A stretch of DNA of 64,000 nt. Origin: Streptomyces lasiicapitis. Lineage in GTDB: Bacteria; Actinomycetota; Actinomycetes; Streptomycetales; Streptomycetaceae. Positions 36,501 to 45,283 of this stretch are shown here, in pieces (position 1 is the first letter of the stretch; each line of letters opens with the position of its first letter). Both the position numbers and the translations under genes were made by a program. The stretch spans positions 410,625 through 474,624 of the forward strand of contig NZ_BMNG01000006.1 in the NCBI RefSeq assembly GCF_014646335.1, written 5' to 3'. Below the pieces are notes generated by a model. That model ran no database searches and was not told the origin of the DNA. It saw only the letters and a list, made by a program, of their open reading frames with translations.

Positions 36501-36718
36501 ACCGGGACGAGTCTCAGTCTGAACTGATCCGCGTGGTGCGGGAGTTGCCGATTGAGCACGGAGCGCGCGGAATCCGTATCGAGGGCGGGGCCCTCGGCGG
36601 GCCCCTCGGCCGCGCGGGCCGGGAGCGGGGTGCCGGCAACGGCACCCAGGCCCCCGACCCCCGCGAGGCCGATGGCACCGGCGGTGCCGAGCACGGAACG
36701 TCGCGACGGTCCGGACAT
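33581..36718 (-). CDS. Exported alpha-N-acetylglucosaminidase (GH89, NAGLU-type)
   Basis: 1045 residues. A Tat signal (SRRSVLGTAGAIGLAG) is followed by a NAGLU N-terminal domain, the central TIM barrel (HRFALNDTNDGYTAPYADW; GCNEVLVIAGTEAVYH; MDLLHEGGTAGD; GWQENPLP) and the helical C-terminal domain. The last 250 or so residues look like a carbohydrate-binding or laminin-G-like domain (ISFTLTG-type strands, EFGTLYRPG). The enzyme removes terminal alpha-linked GlcNAc from glycans outside the cell. The start is ATG at 36718; the frame reaches 37306 but the earlier part is not protein-like. Confidence 0.88.
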   Translation of the reverse strand: MSGPSRRSVLGTAGAIGLAGVGGLGAVAGTPLPARAAEGPAEGPALDTDSARSVLNRQLPHHADQFRLRLVPVQGGRDRFRVTGTSGRIEVSGTTPAVLLTGVHWYLKYVCGAHIAWNGSQLDLPRRLPAPSRPLERSTALPHRFALNDTNDGYTAPYADWPYWERMIDVLALHGCNEVLVIAGTEAVYHRVLKDFQYTDAESRAWLPAPSHQPWWLLQNLSGYGGPLSPEIIARRVELGQKITERLRELGIAPVFPGYYGHVPDGFVARNGGDARVVPQGVWHGFKRPDWLDPRTDAFAQVAASFYRHQRELFGVARHFKMDLLHEGGTAGDVPVPDAARGVESALRKAHAGATWVILGWQENPLPALLDAIDKKKMLIVDGVSDRFQSVTDREKDWGGTPYAFGTIPNFGGRSTIGARTHLWQEKFFAWRDKDDSALAGTAYLPEATDRDPAAFELFSELAWRDDEVDRADWFSTYADFRYGGRDRDARAAWRALHDTAYQHKAVERSDPHDSLFAARPDLAANRAAEYAPRALTYDPGRFDAALTGLLGVAGGLRRSAAYRHDLVDVARQALAHRSRQLLPQLKTAYERKDQDTFRTLSNLWLRLMRLSDDVTGTHPAFLLGPWIEDARRLATSDTERAEFERTSKVLITVWGDRPTSDPGNLHDYGNREWHGLTADFYLPRWQKWLDELADALAAGRAPAPVDWFGTVEEPWTRERKDYPLRPVGDAYRTASRVRDVLARAPYQGSLEVTAEPPAFPPGGHARVEALFRNVNGLRATGRVDFTLTGVDAEPEGPTSLPRVPAAGTGTVAWRANAPDTPLDRPLRPLPYTLAVQYGPQGEKRVRAVHEGTLFVAGPVSAAWKSYTNNAAVFGEWDGRYAIDGAGADLWRGTTEFGTLYRPGALRDGVSVTLRVDTQASTGPWARAGIIARNSLATPGSPGFLNLAVTPANGVVLSYDTTGDGTLDTYKRITGVKAPVLLRLSRAGGTFTGELSTDGGGTWRTVAAVPVPGAADVQDVGLFMTATNGGGGARGTVEFSGWALG

Positions 36719-36831
36719 GTGTACCCCCCTGCGTCGATGACTGCGGCGCACGGTATCCGGGCGGCCTTCAGCGCTCAACGGTGCGTACGGAGAAGGCGAG
36801 TTCACATCGCCGGACGGGACAGGAGGAAGCG

Positions 36832-37254
36832 ATGAGGAAGATGGTGTGGGCCGCGGGAGCGCTTTCGGCCACGACGCTGGGGTTGGTGATCGCGGCGGGA
36901 CTCGCGGCCGGCTCCGACTCTGAAGGCGGCGGCGCGGATCGTACGGCGAAAGGGGCGCCGAAGGCGGCCACCGGCACCCTGGAGCAGATCGCCGCGAAGG
37001 CCGAGTGCGCGCCCGACATCCAGACGGACGCCGACGAGCTGCGGCAGGCCAACTGCCAGAACGAGGACGGCCGTTTCGTGCTCGCGACCTTCGCCACCGA
37101 CCGCGGCGAACGCGACTGGCTGAACTCGGCGAAGGACTACGGCGGCACGTATCTGGTCGGCAGGAAGTGGGTCGCCGTCGGCGATCCGGCCGTGGTGGGC
37201 GCGCTGCGCGGCCGGCTCGGCGGGACGGTGGAGCGGGCCTCGCACCACTCCTGA
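36832..37254 (+). CDS. Small exported or membrane-anchored protein of unknown function
   Basis: 140 residues. An N-terminal hydrophobic segment (MVWAAGALSATTLGLVIAAG) is followed by a short linker and a globular domain with two cysteines (AECAPDIQ and ANCQNEDG), perhaps a disulfide. The start is ATG at 36832 after an AGGAGG site. It is divergent from the GH89 gene. I do not recognise the family. Confidence 0.65.
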   Translation: MRKMVWAAGALSATTLGLVIAAGLAAGSDSEGGGADRTAKGAPKAATGTLEQIAAKAECAPDIQTDADELRQANCQNEDGRFVLATFATDRGERDWLNSAKDYGGTYLVGRKWVAVGDPAVVGALRGRLGGTVERASHHS

Positions 37255-37394
37255 CGAGTGGCGTGGTGGGGGGGAGCGAGGTCCGGGCCCTGGGCACGTA
37301 GGGCACTTCTCCACCGTCACCGCGCGGGCCGACCGCGCAGCAGTCTGTGGGGGGAGGGGGCCCCGGCCGGGGCGGGCCGGGGCGGGGGGAGAGG

Positions 37395-38942
37395 TCAGGT
37401 GCAGCGACGCCCGTCGTTGACGCACTTGGCGACGCGGTTCATCAGCCTCTGGTCGAACACGTTGATGAAGTCACCGTGGTCGGTGATGGGCTTGTGCAGT
37501 TGCTCGGGGAAGGAGTCCACGGCGAAGCCGGGGCCCGGCGGCACGTCGTACACGATGCGCTGCACGAGCTGCGGGATGGCGCGGAAGCCCTGCGGGCAGC
37601 GGCCGCTTCGCTGGTCGGCGAACGCGACGTGGGTGCGGTGGTTGGCGCTGTCGGTGTTCTGCCCGTCCCAGCAGCTCTGGAAGTTGAAGGTGCGCACGAC
37701 CTTGCTGCCTTCGGGGCAGATCGGGTATTTGTCCTTCAGCTGCCGGTTCTCGAAACCGGTGCAGCTCCAGAGCGCGTTGGCATTGGCGTCACCATTGGTG
37801 AACGCCTTGGCGTCACCGGTGATGATGCGCAGGAAACGCGGCATCGCGGTCACCTTGCTCACCGGACTTCCGACGAACTTCAGCGTGACCTGGTCCGGCG
37901 TCTGGATCTCGCCGACGTTCTTGTCCCGGCCGCCGCCGTCCGCGTCCGCGTCGTTCTCGTTGTTTCCGTTCTGCAGCCTCAGGACGGGCCAGTAATACGT
38001 GGACTTGTCGCCCTGATTGCGGCAGCTCGTGTCACCGTTCGCAAGGTCGTTGTCACTGGAGAAGGCATCCGTCTCCTGATTTCCGACGTAATCGTGCATA
38101 TGGTGGGCGCCATTGCTCACACCGGGCGCGACGATGACATTGTCCGGATTGAACTTTCCGTTCTCGTTCGTTCCGCAATTCGTGGTGAAGGTGCCGCGGG
38201 AGGCGCCGCGTTGTTTGCGCGGTTTCTGGACGTTGGGCTGGACGGTCGTGATGTCGACGAAGTCACCGGCCTCGGGCCCGTTGCCCGCCTGGCCCTGGCC
38301 CTGTCCTTGACCTTGGTCGTCGCCCTGGCCCTGGTCGCCGTCACCCTGACCCTGGCCCTGATCCTGGCCTTGGTCCTGGCCGCCGTCCTGTCCCTGGTCG
38401 CCTTCACCGCCGCCCTGGTCCTGGCCGCCCTGGCCGTTCTGCCCCTGGTCACCGCCCTGCTGGGCGCCGCCGTCGTCGTCGGCGCGCAGGGTGCACGGCG
38501 CCATGCCGTCCAGGTTCTCGGGCGGCCGGCCGCCCTGGTCGATCGCGGACCGGATGTTCTCGATGGTCGGCCGCCGCTGCTCCTCCAGCGGGCCGAGTAC
38601 GGAATTCTTGTCCTCGGCCTCGGCGAACCGCGCGTAGGCGTCGGTGATCTGGCTGTCGAGGGCGGCGAGTTCGCGGTCGACCTCGGCGCGCGCCCCGTCC
38701 GGAACGTCCGGGAGCTGATTGCCGACGTCGGGACAGCTGATGGTGCTGACCTGCTGCCCGCCGTTCTGATTCTGGATCTGTTCCTGGCTGCTCGGCGGCG
38801 GACCGTTGCTTTCGTCGGCGTTCGCGTAGACATTCACCGCGACAAGTCCGCCGCCGCCCAGGATGAGTGCCGCCGAAGCGGCGATCGCCCGGCCGGCCAG
38901 CTTTGATCGTTTTCGTGACGTGCGTCGTGAGGTGCGTCCCAT
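37395..38942 (-). CDS. DUF1996 domain protein with Gly/Gln/Asp-rich linker
   Basis: 515 residues. A basic N-terminus and a hydrophobic segment (AGRAIAASAALILGGGGLVAV) suggest export. A linker of about 75 residues is made of short QGQD/GGQ repeats. The DUF1996 domain follows (NGAHHMHDYVGN; SCWDGQNTD; HRTHVAFA), rich in Cys and His. The family occurs in bacteria and fungi and its function is unknown. The start is ATG at 38942. Confidence 0.82.
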   Translation of the reverse strand: MGRTSRRTSRKRSKLAGRAIAASAALILGGGGLVAVNVYANADESNGPPPSSQEQIQNQNGGQQVSTISCPDVGNQLPDVPDGARAEVDRELAALDSQITDAYARFAEAEDKNSVLGPLEEQRRPTIENIRSAIDQGGRPPENLDGMAPCTLRADDDGGAQQGGDQGQNGQGGQDQGGGEGDQGQDGGQDQGQDQGQGQGDGDQGQGDDQGQGQGQGQAGNGPEAGDFVDITTVQPNVQKPRKQRGASRGTFTTNCGTNENGKFNPDNVIVAPGVSNGAHHMHDYVGNQETDAFSSDNDLANGDTSCRNQGDKSTYYWPVLRLQNGNNENDADADGGGRDKNVGEIQTPDQVTLKFVGSPVSKVTAMPRFLRIITGDAKAFTNGDANANALWSCTGFENRQLKDKYPICPEGSKVVRTFNFQSCWDGQNTDSANHRTHVAFADQRSGRCPQGFRAIPQLVQRIVYDVPPGPGFAVDSFPEQLHKPITDHGDFINVFDQRLMNRVAKCVNDGRRCT

Positions 38943-39017
38943 GGGACTACGTACGCAACAGCCGTTCGCGTCGTTCAACGGCGCCCGGGAAATTCTCGCC
39001 GCGAACTCCCGTACGTA

Positions 39018-39668
39018 TCAACGCCCTTGATCGAGATAGGCGAGAACCGCGAGGACACGGCGGTTGTCGTCGTCCGACACCGGCAGATCCAGCTTCGCGA
39101 AAATATTTGAGGTGTGTTTGGCGATGGCCCGCTCCGTCACCACGAGCTGCCCCGCGATCGCGGCGTTGGACCGCCCCTGCGCCATCAGCTCCAGGACCTC
39201 GCGCTCGCGCGGGGTGAGCGCGCCCAGCGGCTGGTCGGCGGCCCGGCGCGACAGGAGCTGCTGGATGACCGTCGGGTCCATCGCGGTGCCGCCCGCGGCG
39301 ACCCGGCGCACCGCGTCGATGAACTGCTCCGCGTCGAAGACCCGGTCCTTGAGGAGATAGCCGACGCCGCCGTTGCCGTCGGCGAGCAGCTCGCGCGCGT
39401 ACAACTGCTCGACGTGCTGCGAGAGCACGAGCACCGGCAGTCCGGGCCGGGCCCGCCGGGCGGCGAGCGCGCACTGGAGTCCCTCGTCCGTGTGGGACGG
39501 CGGAAGCCGGACGTCCACGACGGCGACGTCCGGCTGGAGCTCGGCCAGGGCCTTGGTGAGTTCGGGCCCGGTCTCGACGGCCGCCGCGATCTCGAAGTCG
39601 AATGCCTCCAGCATCCGCACGAGACCGTCGCGCAGCAGGAAGAGATCTTCGGCTAGGACAACTCGCAA
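39018..39668 (-). CDS. NarL/LuxR-type response regulator
   Basis: 216 residues. The receiver has Asp52 (VVDVRLP) and an acidic AED near the start. The C-terminal LuxR helix-turn-helix is LTPREREVLELMAQGRSNAA. The start is TTG at 39668 with GGAGATCCC before it, and it lies inside the last codons of the histidine kinase (16-bp overlap), so kinase and regulator form one operon. The target genes are unknown; the MMPL gene divergent from the kinase is an obvious candidate. Confidence 0.88.
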   Translation of the reverse strand: MRVVLAEDLFLLRDGLVRMLEAFDFEIAAAVETGPELTKALAELQPDVAVVDVRLPPSHTDEGLQCALAARRARPGLPVLVLSQHVEQLYARELLADGNGGVGYLLKDRVFDAEQFIDAVRRVAAGGTAMDPTVIQQLLSRRAADQPLGALTPREREVLELMAQGRSNAAIAGQLVVTERAIAKHTSNIFAKLDLPVSDDDNRRVLAVLAYLDQGR

Positions 39669-40930
39669 GGGATCTCCATGGTCACCATGGTCGGGCCGCC
39701 AACCGGACTGCTGACGGCCAGTACGCCGTCGAATGTACCGAGTCGCCGTTCGATCCCGCTCAGCCCGGACCCGGTGCCCACGGCCGCGCCGCCCTTGCCG
39801 TTGTCGGTGACCGCGATGCGGAGCATGCCGTGCTCGTGGTGCACGTCCACCCAGATGCGGTCCGCCTCCGCGTACTTCACCGCGTTCGTCAGGGTCTCGC
39901 TCACCGCGAAGTACGCGGCCGCCTCCACCGGCTCGTCCGCCCGCCCTGCCAGGTCCACGTCGACGTCGGTGGCGACCGGCAGGCGCAGCGCGAGGGCCTT
40001 CACCGCGTCGCCGAGGCCGCGCTCGGCGAGCACCGGCGGGTGGATGCCGCGGACCAGGTCGCGCAGCTCGGTCAGGGCCTCGCCGGAGTTCTGCCGGGCC
40101 TTGGCGAGCATCTCCTTGGCCTTGGCGGGGTCCTTCTCGACCAGCGCCTCGATGGTGCCGAGGTCCATGCCCATGGCGACCAGGCGGGCCTGCGCGCCGT
40201 CGTGCAGATCGCGCTCGATGCGGCGCAGCTCGGCGGCGGAGGTGTCCACGGCGTCGTGCCGGGTCTCCTCCAGACGGTCCACGCGCTGCGTCAGCGCGCG
40301 CTCCCGCATGGAGGCGGTGGGCGCGAGGAGCGTACGGGAGAGCAGGAAGTGGCCGCGGACGATGGCCGGGTTGGCGAACAGCGCCAGGACGGCGAGCCCC
40401 GTGCCGAGCGCGGCGGCGCCGTTGGCCGCCATCTGCGAGTTCACGTGGATGAAGCCGTACCACTCGCCGCCGCCCGCGTTGTAGATCGGCTTCCAGACGC
40501 CGAGGGCGAGCACCCAGCCGTACACCGGATACAGCACGAGCGCGGGCGCGAAGATCACGACGACGAAGCCCGCGGTCATGTCGACAAGGAGCCACTGCAG
40601 GTCCCGCCAGGTCGCCGGGTCCTTCAGCATCAGCGAGCAGCGCTCGACCTGGCCGGTCACGCCGGAGCGCAGGTCGGCGGGGTACTTCCGGTAGGGCGAG
40701 GGGATGTGTACGTCCGCCCACTCGCCGGCCTGGACGCGGCGCAGGTCCGCGAACTTGCGTACGGCGGTGAGGACCCAGGGCGTCGTGAAGACGCCGATCC
40801 CCAGCACGATGAAGGCGATCGACAGGACCGCGAACACGAAGAGCGTGATCGATCCGGCCAGCGAGACGATCGCCAGATACAGGCCGCGTGCTCCCGCGAC
40901 CAGTGTCTCGCGCACTCTCGATGTCTTCAT
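39653..40930 (-). CDS. Sensor histidine kinase (NarL-type partner)
   Basis: 425 residues. About four membrane helices fill residues 15-200. The HisKA_3 dimerisation motif ERDLHDGAQARL places the phospho-accepting His at 243. An ATPase domain follows (ETLTNAVKYA; GSGLSGIERRL). The start is ATG at 40930 with GGAGAGGG upstream; the frame is open to 41077. The external sensor region is small, so it may sense membrane state. Confidence 0.88.
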   Translation of the reverse strand: MKTSRVRETLVAGARGLYLAIVSLAGSITLFVFAVLSIAFIVLGIGVFTTPWVLTAVRKFADLRRVQAGEWADVHIPSPYRKYPADLRSGVTGQVERCSLMLKDPATWRDLQWLLVDMTAGFVVVIFAPALVLYPVYGWVLALGVWKPIYNAGGGEWYGFIHVNSQMAANGAAALGTGLAVLALFANPAIVRGHFLLSRTLLAPTASMRERALTQRVDRLEETRHDAVDTSAAELRRIERDLHDGAQARLVAMGMDLGTIEALVEKDPAKAKEMLAKARQNSGEALTELRDLVRGIHPPVLAERGLGDAVKALALRLPVATDVDVDLAGRADEPVEAAAYFAVSETLTNAVKYAEADRIWVDVHHEHGMLRIAVTDNGKGGAAVGTGSGLSGIERRLGTFDGVLAVSSPVGGPTMVTMEIPCELS

Positions 40931-41178
40931 GGTGTCCCTCTCCTCAAGCGTTCCGTACGCGGCCGACGCGTCGGGCGCTCCCACAGTCTCCCTGGTCACG
41001 GACGCCCAGGTCATTGGGCCCCGCACCCGGCCGGGGGTGTTGCCAGCACCACCCCCGGGCCTCGCCCTGTGCTTCACCGATCGGGGTGCTCGGCGGCTGG
41101 GGCGAAGCGGCGCCCATTTCTAGCGTGATCCACGTCAGCTCGGCTTATTTCACGCTTACTCAACTGGGGGCGAAGGAC

Positions 41179-43365
41179 ATGAGCGCCAAGAGGCGGAACC
41201 TCGCGGCACGACTCGGGGTGTGGAGCGCACACCACCGCAAGACGGCGATCCTCGGCTGGCTGGTGTTCGTGGTCCTCGCCACGGTCGTCGGCGGCGCCAC
41301 CGGTACGGTCACGGCGTCCGACGACGAGATGGGCACCGGCGACTCGGCCAGGGCGTCGAAGATCCTCGACGACGCCGGCATCGACGAGCCCGCGAGCGAG
41401 CTCGTCATGGTGAGCGCGAAGACGGCCGACGGCTGGAAGGAGGCGGCGGCCGACTTGTCGCGGGCGCTCGACCGGACCGGCAAGGTCGACAGGATCCAGC
41501 CGCCGCTGGCCTCGAAGGACGGCAAGGACGCGCTGCTGCGCTTCGACATGAAGGGCAAGTCCGACGACGCCGCCGACCAGGTGCAGCCGGTCCTCGACGC
41601 GGTCGCGAAGGCGAAGGACGCGGGCGCGGAACGCGGCATCGCCGTCCACCAGTTCGGCGACGCCAGCTCCGAGAAGCACCTCAACGACCTGCTCGCCGAC
41701 GACCTGACGAAGGCCGAGTTCACGGCCGTGCCCCTCGCGCTCGGCATCCTGCTCGTCGCCTTCGGAGCCGTCGTCGCCGCGCTGCTGCCCGTCGGGCTCG
41801 CGCTGACCGCCTGCGTCGCCGCCTTCGGACTGCTCGGCCTCGCCAGCCACGCGGTGAACATGACCGAGACCACGTACTCCGTGATGTTCCTGATGGGCCT
41901 CGCCGTCGGCGTCGACTACTGCCTGTTCTACCTGCGGCGCGAACGCGACGAGCGGGCCGCCGGGCACGACGCGGAGACGGCGCTGCGGATCGCCGCCGCC
42001 ACCAGCGGGCGCGCGGTCCTCGTGTCCGGCCTGACCGTGATGGTGGCCATGGCGGGCATGTTCCTGTCCGGCCTTCTCCTCTTCAAGGGCTTCGCGGTCG
42101 CCACGATCCTGGTCGTGTGCGTGGCGATGCTCGGCTCCGTGACCGTCCTTCCCGCGCTGCTCGCCTCGCTCGGCGACCGCATCGACGCCGGACGCATCCC
42201 CTTCCTCAACCGCCGCGCCAAGAAGGGCGCCCACGCCAGCGGCTCCGTCGCCGGATCGCTCCTCAAGCCCGTCCTCGCCAAGCCCAAGTTCTTCGCGGTC
42301 GCCGCGACCGTGTTGCTGCTCGCCCTGGCCGCGCCCGCGCTCGGCATGAAGACCGAACAGCTCGGCCTGGAGAAGCAGTTCGGCTCCGACGCGCCGCTGT
42401 CGGTGTCCTTCCGCGAGATCACCGGGGAGTTCCCCGGCGGGCCCGCGCCCGCGCTCGTCGTGGCCAAGGCCGACGACATCGACTCCGCTTCGGCGCGTGC
42501 GGCACTGCGTACGCTGACCGACAAGGCGGGCAAGGGCGCCGAACTCACCGTCCACGAGCGGCAGAACGTCGCCGAGATCGCGGTGCCGCTGCCCGGGAGC
42601 GGGACCGGTGCGGACGCCAAGCGGGCGCTCGCATCACTCCGTGAGGACGTACGGGACGTACGGGGCGGGGGAGCCGTCGACGCGTACGTCGGCGGGGACC
42701 TGGCCGAGTCCGAGGACTTCACCGACCAGCTCGGCGAGGGCATCGTGCCGGTGTTCGCCTTCATCGCGGCCGTCACGTTCCTGCTGATGCTGTTCTGCTT
42801 CCGGTCCGTGGTGATCGCCGTGACCTCGATCGCGCTCAACCTGCTGTCCGTGGGCGCCGCGTACGGCGTGATGACCGCCGTCTTCCAGCACGGCTGGGGG
42901 GCCTCGCTGATCGGCTCGGAGAAGGTCGGGGCCATCGAGAACTGGATGCCGCTGTTCGTGCTCGTCGTCCTCTTCGGCCTGTCCATGGACTACCACGTGT
43001 TCGTGGTGTCCCGGATCCGGGAGGCGCGGGACCAGGGGCTCGGCAACCGTGAGGCCATCCAGGAGGGCATCACCCGGACCGCGGGCGCGGTGACCGGCGC
43101 CGCCGTCATCATGGTGGCCGTGTTCGCCGTCTTCGGTACGTTGTCCATGCAGGACATGCAGCAGATGGGGGTTGGCCTCGGGGTGGCCGTCCTGCTCGAC
43201 GCGACGCTCGTCCGGATGGTCCTGCTGCCCTCCGTCATGAGCCTCCTCGGCGAGCGGAACTGGCACACGCCGCGGTACCTGCGGTGGCTGCCGCGCATCT
43301 CCCACGATGGGTCCGCTCCGGCGCCGGTGGCGCCGACGTCCTCCCGGGCCCGGGAACACGCCTGA
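41179..43365 (+). CDS. MMPL-family RND transporter
   Basis: 728 residues with about 12 membrane helices in two halves. The proton-relay Asp-Tyr pairs are in GVDYCLFYLRR and GLSMDYHVFVVSR. Periplasmic loops lie after helices 1 and 7. Relatives export lipids or drugs. It is divergent from the histidine kinase, which may sense its substrate. The ATG at 41179 follows a GAAGGAC site; the long N-terminal extension in the same frame back to 40888 is not conserved-looking. Confidence 0.88.
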   Translation: MSAKRRNLAARLGVWSAHHRKTAILGWLVFVVLATVVGGATGTVTASDDEMGTGDSARASKILDDAGIDEPASELVMVSAKTADGWKEAAADLSRALDRTGKVDRIQPPLASKDGKDALLRFDMKGKSDDAADQVQPVLDAVAKAKDAGAERGIAVHQFGDASSEKHLNDLLADDLTKAEFTAVPLALGILLVAFGAVVAALLPVGLALTACVAAFGLLGLASHAVNMTETTYSVMFLMGLAVGVDYCLFYLRRERDERAAGHDAETALRIAAATSGRAVLVSGLTVMVAMAGMFLSGLLLFKGFAVATILVVCVAMLGSVTVLPALLASLGDRIDAGRIPFLNRRAKKGAHASGSVAGSLLKPVLAKPKFFAVAATVLLLALAAPALGMKTEQLGLEKQFGSDAPLSVSFREITGEFPGGPAPALVVAKADDIDSASARAALRTLTDKAGKGAELTVHERQNVAEIAVPLPGSGTGADAKRALASLREDVRDVRGGGAVDAYVGGDLAESEDFTDQLGEGIVPVFAFIAAVTFLLMLFCFRSVVIAVTSIALNLLSVGAAYGVMTAVFQHGWGASLIGSEKVGAIENWMPLFVLVVLFGLSMDYHVFVVSRIREARDQGLGNREAIQEGITRTAGAVTGAAVIMVAVFAVFGTLSMQDMQQMGVGLGVAVLLDATLVRMVLLPSVMSLLGERNWHTPRYLRWLPRISHDGSAPAPVAPTSSRAREHA

Positions 43366-43386
43366 ACCCGGCCGGGCGCCGGGGTG

Positions 43387-43415
43387 CCCCACTTGCCCCT
43401 CCGGGGCGGGTGGGG
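43387..43415. terminator. Hairpin between MMPL and epimerase genes
   Basis: CCCCAC...GGTGGGG stem of 13 bp with two G-U pairs in RNA and a 3-base loop, between converging genes. Confidence 0.6.
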
Positions 43416-43483
43416 TTTCCCCGCGTGCGGCCCGGTGGGAGACTTCCGCCGCGGAGCGGCGGTGGCCGTCACGTACCCGGTGG

Positions 43484-44479
43484 CTACGGTGTGAGTGCCG
43501 CTGCCTCCCGCTCGGGGGCGAGGCCCACCGACGGCCGGTCGGGGCGCTGTGGGGCCACCCCGCCGAGGCTCCGGAGCCAGCGGAAGGTGTCGGCAACCGT
43601 GTTGGCGACCTCACGGCACCGCAGCCCGGCCCGCAGGGCCTTCTCCGGGCTCGTGTCGTGCATCGTGTCGTACAGCTCCCCCGGCGGCAGCCACACCGGC
43701 AGGTCGCTCCACGGCTCGATGCCCGCCGCGAGGACCGTCTCGGGGTCCGTCCACACGAGCTCCACGCCGGGCGCCCCCGCCACGGAAACGCACGCGTCGA
43801 GCAACGAGCCCATCGTCACGTGCCCCTTGGGACAGATGAGGTTGTACGGCCCGGACAGGCCGTCCACCACCGCGTCCAGCGTCCACGCGGCGAGATCGCG
43901 TACGTCGATGTATTGGATGGACGCGTCGCGCGGCCCCGGCGCGAGCACCGGACCGCCCCGGGCGACCCGGTTCAGCCACCACGGCAGCCGCCCGATGTTC
44001 TCGTACGGACCGAGGATGAGCCCGGCCCGCACGTGCAGCGTCCGATCGGCGCCGAAGGCGCCCTCCGCGGCCAGCTCCCCGCCCCGCTTGTCCTCCGCGT
44101 ACGCGACGGCGTCCGCTTCAGGATCCCCCGCCACCACGGGGAAGGACTCGTCGGACCCGGCAACCCCGGGGTAGCGGTACACCGACGCGCTGGAGACGTA
44201 CGCGTACCGCCCGGCCCGCCCGGCAAGCGCCCGCGCCGCGTCCCGTACGGCACGCGGCGCCCCGGACCAGGTGTCGACGACGGCGTCCCAAGGGCCGTCC
44301 GCGGCGGCGAGCGCCGCGAGCCCCTCGGCCGTCGTACGGTCCCCGTGGACGGCCCGCGCCCCGTCCGGCGCCGCGTGCCGCCCCCGGTGGAACACCGTCA
44401 CGTCCCAGCCGCGCGCGAGCGCGTCCTCGGTCACGGCCCGCCCCACGAACTCCGTACCACCCAGCATCAGAAGTCTCAT
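43484..44479 (-). CDS. NAD-dependent epimerase/dehydratase (atypical SDR)
   Basis: 331 residues. The N-terminal NAD site is LMLGGTEFVGRA, the atypical GGT form of short-chain dehydrogenases. The YAEDK segment gives the Tyr-x-x-x-Lys pair of the active site. It resembles isoflavone-reductase-like and CsxA-like SDRs that are often annotated as reductases. The substrate is unknown. Confidence 0.83.
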   Translation of the reverse strand: MRLLMLGGTEFVGRAVTEDALARGWDVTVFHRGRHAAPDGARAVHGDRTTAEGLAALAAADGPWDAVVDTWSGAPRAVRDAARALAGRAGRYAYVSSASVYRYPGVAGSDESFPVVAGDPEADAVAYAEDKRGGELAAEGAFGADRTLHVRAGLILGPYENIGRLPWWLNRVARGGPVLAPGPRDASIQYIDVRDLAAWTLDAVVDGLSGPYNLICPKGHVTMGSLLDACVSVAGAPGVELVWTDPETVLAAGIEPWSDLPVWLPPGELYDTMHDTSPEKALRAGLRCREVANTVADTFRWLRSLGGVAPQRPDRPSVGLAPEREAAALTP

Positions 44480-44554
44480 GGGACGGACTCTGCCCTGGTG
44501 AGCGCCGGTTGCGGAACGGGTTTTAGCTCGCAGGAGAACTCGCGGGCGAACGCG

Positions 44555-45202
44555 TCACCCGGTGGTCGGCGGCGCGTACTTGTACCCGACCCGCCGCACC
44601 GTCTGGATCGCCTGCCGGTGCTCGGCCCCCAGCTTGCGCCGCAGACGGGCGATGTGGACGTCCACGGTCCGCCCGTCGCCCACGTGCCCGTACCCCCACA
44701 CCGTCGTCACGAGCTGATCGCGGGTGTGCACCCGGTGCGGGTGCGCGACGAGGTGGGCGAGGAGTTCGAACTCCAGGTAGGTGAGGTCCAGCGGCCGCCC
44801 GTCGACGTGCGCGGCACGCCGCGCGCTGTCGACGCGGACGGGCCCGCTGCCGTCGGCCTGGACCGCCTGCTCGGACACGCCCGCGCCGGGCCCTGCGGCG
44901 AGGTGTTCCTGACCGGCGGGCAGCAGGACCAGGTAGCCGATCATCGGCGGCCGGCCCGGCAGCGTGGGCAGGGTGTGCTGGGGCGCGGGCAGCAGCGTCG
45001 CGCCCGGCGGCAGGGACCCGGAGAAGTCGGCGAGGTCGAAGTCCTGCGCCACCTCGTCGGGGGCGACGGCTCGCAGCCGCCCCCGTGCCGATGGCGCGGA
45101 GATCCGCGCGGCGGCCGGAACGGCAGCGGTGGAGGCGGAGGAAGCGGTGGCGGTGGAGACGCCGGAGACGGTGGAGCCGGAGAAGTAACGGGAGTTCGCC
45201 AT
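44555..45202 (-). CDS. glnRII: GlnRII-type winged-helix regulator
   Basis: 215 residues. The C-terminal OmpR-type winged helix is complete (LDLTYLEFELLAHLVAHPHR; GRTVDVHIARLRRKLG; VRRVGYKYAPP) and resembles GlnR. The N-terminal half lacks a receiver domain, being Ala/Ser-rich, so it has no phosphorylation site. It sits next to glnII, as glnRII (SCO2213) does in S. coelicolor. GlnRII binds nitrogen promoters together with GlnR in that species. The symbol rests on position and the winged helix. A 45-codon ORF lies 81 bases upstream. Confidence 0.68.
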   Translation of the reverse strand: MANSRYFSGSTVSGVSTATASSASTAAVPAAARISAPSARGRLRAVAPDEVAQDFDLADFSGSLPPGATLLPAPQHTLPTLPGRPPMIGYLVLLPAGQEHLAAGPGAGVSEQAVQADGSGPVRVDSARRAAHVDGRPLDLTYLEFELLAHLVAHPHRVHTRDQLVTTVWGYGHVGDGRTVDVHIARLRRKLGAEHRQAIQTVRRVGYKYAPPTTG

Positions 45203-45283
45203 GGGATGCGTCAGCTCTTTCGCGCGAAGGAGGTCGTCGAGGACGTACGTCGTGCGCGTCAGGCCGGAGGCCGGGGAACGGCT

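Noticed and set aside
34694..36835. Long plus-strand frame opposite the GH89 gene
   Set aside because: Antisense shadow of a real gene; Val/Gly/Arg-rich with no motifs.
38285..38460. Tandem short repeats that could look like a CRISPR array
   Set aside because: Unit length is too short and irregular, no spacers, and it codes the linker of the DUF1996 protein.
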